From positions 94,551,364 through 94,615,363 of the forward strand of contig NC_061115.1 of NCBI RefSeq assembly GCF_002878395.1: DNA of 64,000 nt, written 5' to 3'. The notes under the pieces are model-generated. The model did no database searches and had not been told where the DNA came from. It saw only the letters and a list, made by a program, of their open reading frames with translations. This DNA is from Capsicum annuum (lineage: Eukaryota; Streptophyta; Magnoliopsida; Solanales; Solanaceae). The position numbers and the translations under genes were made by a program. Positions 45,121-57,340 of this stretch are shown here, in pieces; position 1 is the first letter of the stretch; each line of letters opens with the position of its first letter.

Positions 45121-46004
45121 TTCCAAATTGAAAAATTTTGACGAAAAATAAATATTTCATCCAGGGATAAATTGGTCTTTTCCCAAGGTTTTAACATGTG
45201 CAGGTGCAGGATTTAATCCCTAAAAACATTTCAAATCATTATTTATTCACTTTTTCCCTAAATCAAGAACACTCTCTCCCAAGAAACAAAACCCTAGCTT
45301 TCAAGAAATCAAAGCGAATTCTGAGAATTTCTCTAAGAACTTCAAGAACTCAAGTGTTAATTCTTGGGTCCCTTTTACCTATGAAGCTGAAGAATCTCTC
45401 TTTCAAAGTTTAAGTATATGGATTTTTATGAATCCCATGTTGGGTTTGCTTTTGTTCATGTTGATAATGACCAATTGAATTCTAATCCATGTTTGGTGAT
45501 GAATTTTATATAGAATTAGTTATTATATGAGTAGATTAATGTGAACCCACGATTAAAATCTTGAATTGTGAAAGTAGAATTGAATCATGATGTTTACTTG
45601 TTGTGCAATGTTGTCTACATATACTATATTCATTATGTGCTTGAAGAATTGCCTATGTGAAATAATAAGAGAAGAAACCATGACATGATTAGTTTATGTG
45701 AAAGTGTTTGATAAATTGTCCATGAGAATAGATTAATGCCACGATATAGTATGCAATTATGTATTCCCTATTCATATCCAAGTGATGTACCCCAAGTATT
45801 CGTTGAAATGTTTTAATGAATGAATTATAAGTATATAGCCATTGGTGGGATTTTAGGCTCTTATCATGATTTATATATTATGCTATCGAGTCCTGGGGGT
45901 ATCAAATACCCCACAATTAAGCTATGTGCCTAGAGCCAGTGTCATGTTTTCATGATATCCTCAGTCAAGCCATGTTTAGTAGAATTTAGTCCGTCATGTG
46001 ACTC

Positions 46005-46095
46005 AGGAAAACTCAGTAAACTCAGTAATCCCAGTAATCTCAGAAAACTTAGTACTTCAGTAATCTCAGTAGTATTCCGTTAGTCAATAGAACTT
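46005..46095 (+). repeat. CAGTAA-rich degenerate repeat in LTR J
   Basis: Successive ctcagtaa, cccagtaa, tctcagaa, cttagta, ttcagtaa, tctcagta units. The same patch is in the 3' LTR at about 53830-53915. Confidence 0.7.
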
Positions 46096-47306
46096 AATGT
46101 ATTCAATCTAGTTTAGTTTAGTTAATCATGTTCAGTGTCTATTCAGATGGGAGTAAGTTTTAGCACCGAGGGAACACAAGGATGAGGACACACACTGACA
46201 GTTGAGGGTGTGATACTTAGAAGTAATCTTTGTGTTCCAGAACTATATAGCCAGCATAGGTTAAGCCATCAACACTGACAGATGAGGGTTGATGAGGTGG
46301 ATGAACACTGTCAGATAAGGGTCCCACCATTCTCTTTTGGGGACACTTCCAGGTGATGGTCACTCACAGCTTGTCCTTACCAGTGGTGTGGTATTTATAC
46401 CCTTCCAATTGAGTTTACAGATTGGATCCTAACTCAGCTATAATAGCTTATTGGGGGCATGTCGGTTAGATGACTACTTCCTACAGTTATAGTTTCATAC
46501 TCAATCTTAGTAATAGAACTCATATAGTTCTTCAAAGTTTCAAAACCGTCAAATACAGTCAACTCAAAATAGTACGAAACTCAGTTAGTTCCTTCAAAAC
46601 CTAGACTATCAGATACAGTCACTTAGTATCAGTTATATCAGTTATCGATTACTCATGCTATCAGTAATCAGACTCAGTAGTTAGTACCATCACGAATTTA
46701 GTCACAATCACTTATTAATGCATGTATTCTCATGTTCATGTTACTCAGTTAGCTAGCATTGTTCATGAATTTTAACCCTTTGTATTTAACCTACCTCACT
46801 TGCATACTAGTACATTCAAACATAATGATGCATTTTCACTATGGTGTTTTATACCATAGGTTCAGAAGCACGAGCTTCAGAGCATTAGTAGTATTCCAGT
46901 TTTAGCAGTCAGAGTTAGCAGCGAGTCCTCATAATTTGAGGACATGATTATTACTTTATTTCTTCATTAATTAGTTTATTTTAGTAGTTGGAGTTATTTA
47001 GGGACATGTCCCATCAACTTCTTATTCAGACAGTTTAGTGGCTTTCAGACTACAGTATTTTCAGACTAGATATTTTCAGACATTATTTCAATTTTGGTAT
47101 TGTCGTACCACATTATTCATATTTGGTTTTATCAGATGTTTACCAGTTTTGAACCTTATGGCATGTTTCAGCCTATTATTTTGGCATTTATATAGTATTT
47201 TTTGCAGTGCTCAGGTATAGATATTAGTCATGGGTTAGGTTATGGTCCTTCTGGGTCATGAGCACTATGTAGCATTGCAGGTACCAGATTTGGGGATTTA
47301 AAAACT

Positions 47307-47319
47307 TAGTATCAAAGCC
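47307..47319 (+). other. Element J: primer binding site, initiator-Met type
   Basis: tagtatcaaagcc, two G-to-A changes from TGGTATCAGAGCC; 4 nt after the LTR. Confidence 0.8.
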
Positions 47320-47524
47320 TAAGGTTAAATAGAGTCCTAGGAAGTCTGAAAGCTGCATCTAGTAGAGTCTTGTACATGGGTGTGTTGGTGCCACATTTAT
47401 GTGCAGGAGGCTATGAGATGTTTTAGGAAAAGTTTCCCTTCTTTCAGTATTCGTGTCATGCCAGTGATCTTGAGATCAAATTTAACTCTTAGTCTAATTC
47501 GTTTCTCCCTTTCTTCTACAGACC

Positions 47525-48660
47525 ATGCCTCCTAAAAGAGGAAATAGAAATTAGTCAGCCCCTCAACCCGTCCAAGAAGATCCTTTGGACAAACACATTT
47601 CTCATGCAGATTTCATAGTTGCATTCACCACTCTTGCTAATTCAGTTGCTGCTTAGAATGAACGACCAGCTATTGTTCTGGCCAACCTAGTGAGTAATTT
47701 AGCTATAGCCAGGATTCGGTACTTCACCTGAATGAATCCTCCATTCTTTTTAGGTTTAAGTTAGATGAGGACCCTCAGGAATTCCTTGATTAAGTTTAGA
47801 AGGTTACTGACATCATGGGCGTGTCACCTATTGAGAGTGTTGAACTAGCTTCATACCAGTGGATGGATGTCACTTACACTTAGTTAAAATAGTGGAAGTC
47901 AGAGAGAGCAGTTGATGTAGGGCCTATTAAGTGGGAGGAGTTTGTCACTGCATTCTTAGATAGATTGTTTCCCCAAGATCTGAGAGAAGCTAAGGTGTTA
48001 GAATTTATCAACCTCAAGTATGGCAACATGATGGTGAAATAGTATTCTCTTAAGTTTACTCAATTTGATAGATATGCTCCTGATGTGGTTGCAGATAGCA
48101 GGGCCAAGATGAGTAAGTTTTTTTTTGGGGTGAATGATAATATGGTCAATAAGTGCAGGTCCACGATATTGAATAGTGACATGAAAATAGCCAGGTTTAT
48201 GATCCATGCTTAACAGATAGAAGAGCAAAAGATTAAGATGAGAGAGAGGAAGAATAAGAGAGCAAGAATAGGTAGTTTCAACTTTGCTCAGCCTAAGTCA
48301 AGGAGAGGAAACCGTTCTCAATTCTATCCTAAGTCATCTGTTCTAGCACCTTCTTTAGCTAGTACTCCATCTCCTAAGTTCAGGTATGGTAATAGAGATA
48401 GGGCGCTAGGCTCTAAGTCTCAGGAAAGTGTCAGTAATGCCCAAACTAATCCCCTTTGTCAGACTTGTGATAAGAACCACAATGGTACTTGAAGGGCTGG
48501 CAGTGATGTCTGCTTTGGATGTGGCAAGCCAGGCCACAGAGTTAGAGATTATCCCCAGTCCAGTTATCAGGGTCAGCTGAACCATTCCTCAGCCAAGTTC
48601 AATCGCCTAAATCAGCAGGGTTCCACTTCCAGTGCTACTAGTGGGTAACACCCAAATAGA
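47525..48660 (+). pseudogene. Element J: gag
   Basis: Start ATG at 47525 (MPPKRGNRN then a TAG). Capsid core includes YSLKFTQFDRYAPDVVADSR near 48050 and SAFLDRLFPQDLREAKVLE-like blocks near 47950-48010. The zinc knuckle CFGCGKPGHRVRDY near 48510 has the last Cys replaced by Tyr (TGC/TGT to TAT). The 48238-48492 frame between them is the basic, S/R-rich linker. Most stops are TAG at Gln positions. Confidence 0.85.
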
Positions 48661-51600
48661 CTTTATATGCTCCAGTCCCGACAAGATTAGGAAAATTCTC
48701 CTAATTTAGTTATTGGTACGTTATAGATCTTTCACTTGCATGTTTATGCTTTGTTAGATCTAGGAGCTTCCTTGTCTTTTGTTACTCCTTATATATCAGT
48801 TGATTTTGGAGTCAGTCCCAAAATTATAACAGAGCCCTTTTAAGTATCTATCCAAATAGGTAAAACCATTGTAGACCGACGGATATACAGGAACTGCCCG
48901 GTTATGATATTTCAAAAAGTCACCTCAGCAGACTTATTCGAATTAGAGATGACTAATTTTGATGTCATTCTTAGCATAGATTGGCTTTATTCCTGCTATT
49001 CCAAAGTCTACTATAGAAATACAATAGTCCAGTTATAGTTTCTAAATGAACCTGTCCTAGAGTAGAGGGGTAGTACCTTAACTTTCAGAGGTCAACTTAT
49101 TTCCTACCTTCGGGCAAGGAAATGATATCTAAAGGATGTGTCTATCATCTTGTTTGAGTTAAGGACACTAGTTATGAAACTCCCAGTCTTGAATCAGTCC
49201 CAGTCGTGAGTGAATATTCAGATGTCTTTCCTAAAGATCTTCTAGAAATTTCTCTCGAAAGGGAAATAGACTTCGGCATTGATCTTCTTCCAGATACTTA
49301 GCCTATATCTATTCCGCCATATAGAATGGCACTAACAGAACTCAAAGAACTGAAAAAATAATTAAAGGATCTCTTAGATAAGGGATTCATCAGACCTAGT
49401 TTGTCCCCGTGGGGCGCACTAGTCTTATTCGTGTGCAAGAAAAATGATTCTCTCTGAATGTGCATTGATTACCATCAGCTTAATAAAGTCACGGTCAAGA
49501 ACAAGTATCCACTTCCCAGAATTGATGAATTGTTTGACCAAATTTAGGGTGTCAATTATTTCTCTGAGATAGACCTTAGATCAGGCTATCATTAGCTCAG
49601 AGTCACAGAATGTGACATTTTGAAAATAGCTTTCCAAACTCGGTATGGTCACTTTGAATTCCTAGTCATGTCCTTTGGTCTTACCAATGCCCCTGCAGTT
49701 TTCATGGACTTGATGAACCGTGTGTTCAAGAAGTACTTAGACATGTTCATCATAGTCTTCATAGATGATATTCTTGTCTATTCCCGCAGTGAGCATGATC
49801 ATGCAGACTATCTTAGAATTGTACTTCAGACTTTCATATCCCATCAGTTGGTCGGCAAATTTAGTAAGTGTAAATTTTGGCTAAGGTCAATAGAATTCCT
49901 TAGTCATATCATTTTTGGTGATGGCATTATAGTAGATCCTCAAAATACTAAAGCAATAAGAAACTGGCCCAGACCTATCTCTCCATCAGATGTTAGGAGT
50001 TTCTTGTGTTTGGCTGGCTATTATAGACACTTTATTGAGGGATTTTCTTCTATTGCATCCTCTATGTCCAGATTGACCCAGAAGAAAGTCAAGTACCCAG
50101 AAAAAAGTCAAGTTTTAGTGGTCAGAACCCTGTGACAAGAGTTTTTAGGAGTTAAAGACTTGACTCACCTCAGCCCCAGTTTTGGCTCTTCCAGATGGTT
50201 TAGATGGTTCGTAGTGTATTGTAATGCATCCAGAGTAGGTTTGGGTTGTGTCCTCATGTAGCATGGTAAGGTCATAGCCTACTCCTCCAAACACCTTAAA
50301 CCGCATGAGAAGAATTATCTAACTCATGATCTTGAGTTAGCATTCGTAGTATTTGCCTTAAAGATTTGGAGGCATTATCTATATGGAGTTTATGTAGATG
50401 TGTTCATAGATTATAAGAACCTTCAGTATTTCATTTCTTACAAAGATCTCAATCTTCATTAGAGAAGGTGGTTAGAGCTCTATAAAGATTATGACATGAG
50501 TGTCCTTTATCATCCGAGCAAGGCCAACGTAGTGGCAGATGCTCTCAGTAGACTATCTATGGGTAGTGTTGCTCATGCTGAGGACAGTAAGAAGAAGTTA
50601 GCTTAGGAAGTCCATCAGATTATCGGACTAGGTGTTTGCTTATTTGATACAGAGGAGGGTGATATATGGGTTCAGAATAGTTTAGAATCATCTCTAGTTT
50701 CTAAGGTGAAAAAAAACCAAAATAGAGATCCCGGTCTAGTCAAGTTGAAAGAGTCAATCAAGGATTAGAAGGTTGAGGTTTTCTCCCAAGGGGGATTGTG
50801 TATTGCGTTGTCAATGTTGTCTGTGTGTTCTAGGTGTAGATGACTCTAGGTAGTGAATTCTTACAAAGCACATGATGCGCTCTACTCTATTTATCCAGGG
50901 TCACAAAGATGTACCATGACTTGCGGGAAATATATTGGTGGATTGGGATGAAGAGAGATATGGCAGAGTTTGTGGCTAAGTTTTTTACATATCAGAAGCC
51001 TAGTGGGTCCATGCAAGAGTTTAATATTCCTACTTGGAAGTGGAAAGAAGTGAACATGATCTTCGTGATGGGTTTGCCTCGTACTCATCATCAACATGAT
51101 TCAGTTTGGGTCATTATAGATAAGATGACCAAATTAACTCATTTACTTCTTGTCCATACCTCTTATTCAGTCGAGGATTACACCAAACTCTATATTTGAG
51201 AGTTGGTTAGATTGCATGGTGTTCTATTATCTATTGTCTTAGAGAGAGGTACCCAGTTTATATCTTATTTCTGGAAAGCATTCCAAAAGGGTTTTGGTAC
51301 CCGAGTTTATGTCAGTACTGCCTTTCATCCTCAGATAGATATTCAAACAGAAAGGACCATTTAGACCTTGGAATATATGCTAAGGGTGTATGTAATTAAT
51401 TTAAAAGGTAGTTGGGATAACCATTTGCCTTTGATTGAGTCTTCTTATTACGACAGCTATCATTCCAGTATTTGAATGGCTCCATTCAAATCTCTCTATG
51501 GTAGGAGATGCAGATCTCCAGTCGGTTGGTTTGAATTTAGTGAGGCCTCAGTTATAGGGCCTGACTTAGTAGTCGATGCCTTAGAAAAAGTCTAGTTGAT

Positions 51601-52114
51601 CAAAGAAAGACTTTAGGCTTCTCAGAGCCGATAGAAGTCTTATGCAGATATGTGTAGAAAGGATCTTGAGTTCGATATTGGTGATCATTTTTATCTAAAG
51701 ATCTCTCTCATGAAGGGAGTGAAGAGATTCGGCAAGAAGGGAAAGCTCTGTCCCTGATATGTCGGTCCCTTCAAAATTCTCAGTCACTTCAGTAAAGTAG
51801 CTTATGAGCTCGAATTGCCTTTAGATCTAGCCTCAGTTCATCCAGTCTTCCATGTCTCTTTTTTCAAGAAGTTCATAGGTGACCCAGCAGTTGTAGTACC
51901 TATTCAGTGCATAGATATTCAGAGCAACCTCTCTTTCGAAGAGATTTCGATAAAAATTCTTGACTATCAGACTCGCAGACTGAGGAACAAAGGAGTCCCT
52001 CTAGTCAAAGTCCTTTAGCAGAATCAATCCGTTGAGAGAGCTACTTGGGAAGCAGAAGAATACATGCGTACCAAGTATCCTCACCCCTTGTCCGCTAATT
52101 CAGAATCAGCCTAA
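48661..52114 (+). pseudogene. Element J: pol (protease, RT, RNase H, integrase, chromodomain)
   Basis: Protease ALLDLGASLSFVTPYIS near 48750 keeps its Asp. RT runs about 49326-50100 with [20 protein letters not shown] and [12 protein letters not shown] near 49770 (both Asp present). RNase H has NASRVGLGCVLM near 50225 (first Asp now Asn) and [19 protein letters not shown] near 50540. Integrase: zinc site degraded (FFTYQKP for CxxCQ), VNMIFVMGLPR has Ile for the first Asp, VLERGTQFIS has Glu for the second, TERTI retains Glu. Chromodomain-like end: LDYQTRRLRNKGVPLVKVL then ERATWEAEEYMRTKYPHP, stop at 52112-52114. At least ten in-frame stops. Confidence 0.88.
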
Positions 52115-52495
52115 GGTAATAGCTTTTCTTAAGCCTTTTAGTTTCATGTTCAGATTTCAGTTACAACTTAGTGTCCAGTTCATGTTCAGAATTCCATTAT
52201 AAACTTGGTATCAATAATCACTTCATAGTTAGTCATGCATTCATGTGTCAGTTCAGTCATGTATTCATGCATCAGATATACATGTTCAGTTTGATGAGAA
52301 ACTGATCTTATCAATAATTCTGTCATGCAACCATAAATCTATTATTCTTGCATCAGATATGCATATTCAGCATAATACATTTAGCTTATTAGTTATATCA
52401 GTCATGAAATCATGTTTCAATTGTTGATTTCTGCATATACTTCAGTCTATCATTTCTCCCATCTCAGTCAGTTTCATTCGATGATGAATGTTCCC

Positions 52496-52508
52496 AAGGA
52501 AGAGATAT
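52496..52508 (+). other. Element J: polypurine tract
   Basis: aaggaagagatat directly before the 3' LTR. Confidence 0.75.
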
Positions 52509-55130
52509 TATAATACCTCGTACTTCTACCTAGATTAAATTCATCCCGAAGATGTCAAATACATTCTTTAAATATGAATACACTTTTATATATGTGGAAT
52601 TTTCAAGATTTTGACCTTTTGTTGTGTGAGAAATTGAATAAGCTTTCCATCGATACCAAATTTGCCTAAATTCGATAATCGGATAAGAAATTATGGCAAT
52701 TTAAAGGTTTAGTCATAAAACACCGTCATTTCAGCTAGTAGCTCATCGGGCCATAAGTCAAATGATGTTTGTTAGTTTCTAGTAAGACTCCGTGATTACA
52801 CCGCATCGCGGAAGGATCCTAAATCCCAATTGTCCTTTTTCCAGTGAATCTCCACAATAGCTCTGTGTCGCACCATCTCCTAATTTCCCAGTTTTCAAAT
52901 TCTAGAGACACGGCGCGATATCACCACGTCTCGCCGGCCTGCCAAATCAAAAAATTTTGACAAAAAATAAATATTTCATTCGGGGATAAATGGTTCTTTT
53001 CCCAAGGTTTTAACACGTCCAGGTATGGGATTTAATCCCTAAAAACATTTCAAATCAATATTTATTCACTTTTTCCCTAAATAAAGAACATTCTCTCCCA
53101 AGAAACAAAACCCTAGCTTTCAAGAAATCAAAGCCATTTCCAAGAATCTCTCCAAGAACTTCAAGAAACTTACAATCAAGGTATGTCAAGTGTTGTCATG
53201 GGTCCCTTTCACCCATGAAGCTCAAGAATTTCTTTTTCAAAGTTCAAGTACTGATTTTTATGAATCCCATGTTGGGTTTGTTTTTGTTAATATTGACAGT
53301 GACCAATTGAATTCAAATCTATATTTGGCGATAAATTTAATGTGGAATTAGTTATTACATGAGTAGATTCATGTGAACCCATGATTAAATCCTTAAATTG
53401 TAAAATTAAAATTGAATCATGATGTTTGCTTATTGTGCAATGTTGTCTACATATACTATGTTCATTATGTGCTTGATGAATTGCCTATGTGAACTAATAA
53501 GAGAAGAAACCATGCCATGATTAGTTTATGTGAAAATATTTGATAAATTGTCCATGAGAATGGATTACTTCCACGATATAGTATGCAAATATGTATTCCC
53601 CATTCATGTACAAGTGATACACCCCAAGTTTTCGTTGAAATGTTTTAATGAATCAATTCTGAGTATATAGCCATTGTTTGGCTTTTAGTCTTGTGTCATG
53701 ATTTACATATTATGCTATCGAGTCCTAGGGGTATCTAATATCCAATAATTTAGCTATGTGCCTAGAGCCAGTGTTATGTTTTCACGATATCCTTAGTCAA
53801 GCCATGTTTAGTTAATTCAGTCAGCCATGTGACTCAAGAAAACTCAGTAAACTCAGTAATCCAAGTAATCTCAGAAAGCTCAGTACTTCAGAAATCTTAG
53901 TAGTATTCCATCAGTCAATAAAACTCAATTAACTCAGTCCAATTTAGTTCAGTTAATCATGTTTAGTGTCTATTCAGATGGGAGTAGGATTTAGCACTGA
54001 GTGAAAACAAGGATGAGGACACACACTAACAGTTGAGGGTGTGATCCTTAGAAGCAATCCTTGTATTCCAGAACTATGTATCCATCATAGGTTGAGACAT
54101 CAACACTGAATGATGAGGGTTGAGGAGTTGGATAAACATTATCAGATGAGGGTCCCACCGTTCTATTTTGTGGACACTGCCAGATAAGGGTCACTCATAG
54201 TTTTTCCTTACCAGTGGTGCAGTATTGACACCCTTCCAATTAGAGTTACAGATTGGACCCCAACTCAACTATAATAGCTTATTAGGGGCATTTCGGTTAG
54301 ATGACTGCTTCTCACAGTTACAATTTCAAACTCAATCTCAGTAATAGAACTCAAATAGTTCTTCAAAATTTAGGAATGTCAGATACAGTGAACTCAGAAC
54401 AGTACAAAACTCAGTTAGTTCTATTAGAACCTATAATTTTAGATATAGTCGCTTAGTATCAGTTATATCAGTTATCAGTGACTCATGCTATCAATAATTA
54501 GACTCAGTAGTCAGTGCCATCAAAAATTCAGTCACAGCCACTTATTTATGCATGTATTCTCATATTTATGTTATTTAGTCAGTTAACATTGTTCATGCAT
54601 TTGAACCCTTTGCTTCATCCTACCTCACTTGCATATCAGTACATTCAAACATACTTACAAATTTGCGCTATGTGTTTTCTACCATAGGTTCAGAAGCATG
54701 AGCTCCAAAGCATCAGTAGTATTCCAGTTTCAACAGTCAGAGTTAGCAGTGAGTCCTCATCCTTTGATGAAATGATCATTACTTTATTTCTTCAATACTT
54801 AGTTTATTTTAGTAGTTGGAGTTAGTTGGGGACATGTCCCATCAACTCCTTATTCAGATATTTTAGAGGCTTTCAGCATACAGTGTTTTCAAACTAGATG
54901 TTTTCAAACATTGTTACAGTTTTGGTATTGTCGTACCAAATTATTCATATATGGTTTTAGCAGATGTTTATCAGTTTTGAACCTTATGGCATGTTTCACC
55001 CTACTATTTCTGTATTTATGTAATATTTTATGCAGTGTTGAGGTATAGATATTAGTCATGGGTTAGCGTGTGGTCCTTCGAGGTGATGAGCATCATGTAG
55101 CATTACGGGTACCAGATTCAGGGCATTACA
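52509..55130 (+). repeat. Element J: 3' LTR, 2622 bp
   Basis: Collinear with 44689-47302 over its full length. The first bases are TA instead of TG; it ends gggcattaca, with the target duplication following. Word array at 52740-52930, TATA-like aataaatat near 52965. Confidence 0.9.
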
Positions 55131-55135
55131 TATGT
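55131..55135. repeat. Target-site duplication of J, right copy (tatgt)
   Basis: Identical to 44684-44688. Confidence 0.9.
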
Positions 55136-56222
55136 CTACCGGTTTGCAAATCTTTCTTGTGGCATTTTCTTAAACACATGGTGAGTAAATATATGCATTC
55201 TTGGACAAAGGATAAAATGAACTTAAATTCCATCAAGTTTGACTCCATAGTCACAAGCATTGAGGCTAATTAGACTTTACCCCCTATGTTTATTCCACCA
55301 TGGTGTATCAAACACAACTTTTAACACTAACAAAGAGCATAAAATAAAAAACAATATTTGAGAAACACTTAAACTTAATAACTATGAAAATTTAACAACT
55401 TACTCTAGCAATTTATAAGTTAAGAAGCATACCTGAATATTCATGCAAATATGTACAAACTAAATATAACAAAATAGCAATGTTTTGAACTGGTGAAGGA
55501 ACAATGATTTGGTTGTAGGTATGGGTTGAATTGAGATGTGGGATAGTTTAAATAAGAACAGAAGATGAATAGAATGCATAATGGGGGGTGAATGTAATTT
55601 AAGTTTTAAGAAGGTGAGGTGTCTCAACTATTGGGAATATATAGTAGAAGGGTGATGGTGATCGTGTGTTTCAATTTTATTTACACTTTGGTATGATTTG
55701 GATCGGGTATTTAGGCCTATTTAAAGATGGATTTTGGGGAAGTTTAGAAAATGGGATGAGCTAAGTTAACTGTAAACCGACTTACCTATTATGGTCTAAG
55801 TAACGGTCCATTGGTATATTGATAGTTCATTACATAGGCCATCACAACATTGTAAAATGATGCCTTCACTTATCACTAAGACGGTTGGGTTGACAAGACA
55901 TTACTGAAGTGACGTTCCACCATGATCCTTATCATAGATTATTTGGTATGACCAGGTTTTAGTCGAGTTGGGATAATTAGGTTGACAGTATGTCAAACAC
56001 ACAACGGGCCATTGTAGATTCTATAAAGAATGTAAGGATTTCAAACTTTCTCCGATGATTCATAATTAAAGAGCCATCAGCCTTGTGATGGTCCATTTTT
56101 TCAATCTTCAAGTCTTGAACAATGTCCCTATAATTTTGTTATCTTCAATCCTACACACTTAGAACACACATTACGTAAACTTGTCAACCAAAAATCTAAA
56201 ATACATGATTTTACAACACATT
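55136..56222 (-). mobile_element. Element C/E: noncoding segment after integrase, with word array
   Basis: Array 55770-56100: ggtctaagtaacggtccattg, aggccatcac, aagacggttgg, gtgacgttccaccatg, gggccattg, gccatcagccttgtgatggtccat. Same vocabulary as LTRs C and E and as 44350-44670. The remainder is AT-rich; no coding sequence. Confidence 0.6.
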
Positions 56223-56238
56223 GTGGGTTGCCTGCCAC
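56223..56238 (-). promoter_or_regulatory. Conserved post-integrase hairpin (copy in C/E)
   Basis: Minus strand GTGGC AGGCAA CCCAC: four pairs plus a C-C mismatch next to the loop. The upstream block ctgtgatgttaatttaggcgct matches the blocks in L and A-B. Confidence 0.55.
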
Positions 56239-56499
56239 TAGCGCCTAAATTAACATCACAGCAGGACTCAAGTATCTTGATTACTCAGACTTAATAAAGA
56301 TAAACCAATGTTACCACCTTTACGTTTTTTTGTTAGACAACATAATTCTTAATATGTTGTCCATTCACTTTGAATAGCTTCATATCCTTGTTTTCTAGTT
56401 CTACCGCGCCGAATGCAAAGATTTGAGTCACTTTTAAAGGATTGACCATTTGGACTTTAGTTTCACTAGGAATAATTTAAAACTTGAGTTCAACAATAG

Positions 56500-57340
56500 A
56501 ACCAAATCCCCTACTTAAAACTCTCTCTTTTAGATCTTCCATTTGTGGTACAACTTCATCCTCTCCTTATAAAAGTTAGACCTTTCATATGCATAGAAAC
56601 AAAATTTGTCCATCTCATTTAGTTAGTCCAATCTCAAATCAGTTGCATATTTCCAACTTAAGTTCAACCTCTTGAGCACACACAACACATTATGCTAAAG
56701 ATCCATTGGTAAATGACAAGCCTTACCGAACACCAATTGGTATGATTGCATACCATTGTTATTTTAAAGGAAATACTATAGGCCTAAAAAGCATCATCAA
56801 GCTTCCGTGACCAATCACTTCACTTTTCATTCACAGACATAGCCAAAATTATCTTAATATCCTCATTTGACACTTCTACTTGCCCGCTTATTTTGGGCTA
56901 ATAAGGAGTTTCCAGCTTATGTTTCTTCACAGCATATTTTCTAAGGCAACCCTAAACACTTTATTACAAAAGTGAGAGTCCCTATCACTTATGATTATGC
57001 GTGGAGTGCCAAAATGTGAGATTATATTCTTTTTCAAGAATGACATCATACTCTTTCCTTCATTGTGTGCCAATTCCACCGCTTCTATCCATTTGTAAAT
57101 ATAGTCCGCAATAACCATAATATACTTATGTCCATAAGAACTCACAAAAGGGACTATAAAATCAATGCCCCATACATCAAACAGTTCTACCTCTAGCATA
57201 GTTGCCATAGCCATCTCTTGATGCATAGAAATCGACCCTTGCCACTGGAATTGCTCAAAAGTTCTAAAAAATTCATAAGCATCTTTATGAATAGTGGGCC
57301 AATAGTACCTACGTTTCATAATCTAAAAAATCTTTCAAAC
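56500..57340 (-). pseudogene. Element C/E: integrase, Athila/Tat type
   Basis: DDE integrase. From right: RRYYWPTIHKDAYEFF, a zinc site in which FEQFQWQG stands where CDQCQRQG is usual (both Cys lost), EVELFDVWGIDFIVPF with the first Asp near 57160, SSYGHKYIMVIADYIYKWIE, FLKKNIISHFGTPRIIISDR with the second Asp near 56985, and SGQVEVSNEDIKIIL with the catalytic Glu after a frame break near 56930. The end includes SDWSRKLDDAF near 56800. Catalytic residues survive but the zinc site and frame do not. Confidence 0.85.

Larger units (their letters stand above)
44689..47302 (+). repeat. Element J: 5' LTR, 2614 bp
   Basis: Starts tgtaatgccccgtac; its end gtaccagatttggggattta aligns to gtaccagattcagggcatta of the 3' LTR. 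It has the word array 44920-45120 followed by a TATA-like aataaatat at 45146-45154, then a leader-like ctctctcccaagaaacaaaa stretch. The rest is noncoding, with the CAGTAA-rich patch at 46005-46095. Confidence 0.9.
44689..55130 (+). mobile_element. Element J: complete but inactive Tekay/Del-type chromovirus, 10.4 kb
   Basis: Both LTRs, PBS, gag-pol, polypurine tract and a perfect tatgt target duplication are present, making J the only structurally complete element whose boundaries are fixed. It is inserted in the noncoding segment between integrase and ORF2 of C/E. LTR divergence, sampled over about 200 bp by eye, is near 13 percent, which at a commonly used plant LTR rate (1.3e-8 per site per year) suggests roughly five million years. 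Confidence 0.92.

Noticed and set aside
55070..55273. 67-codon plus-strand ORF
   Set aside because: It crosses the right end of J and its target duplication; a product of the insertion.
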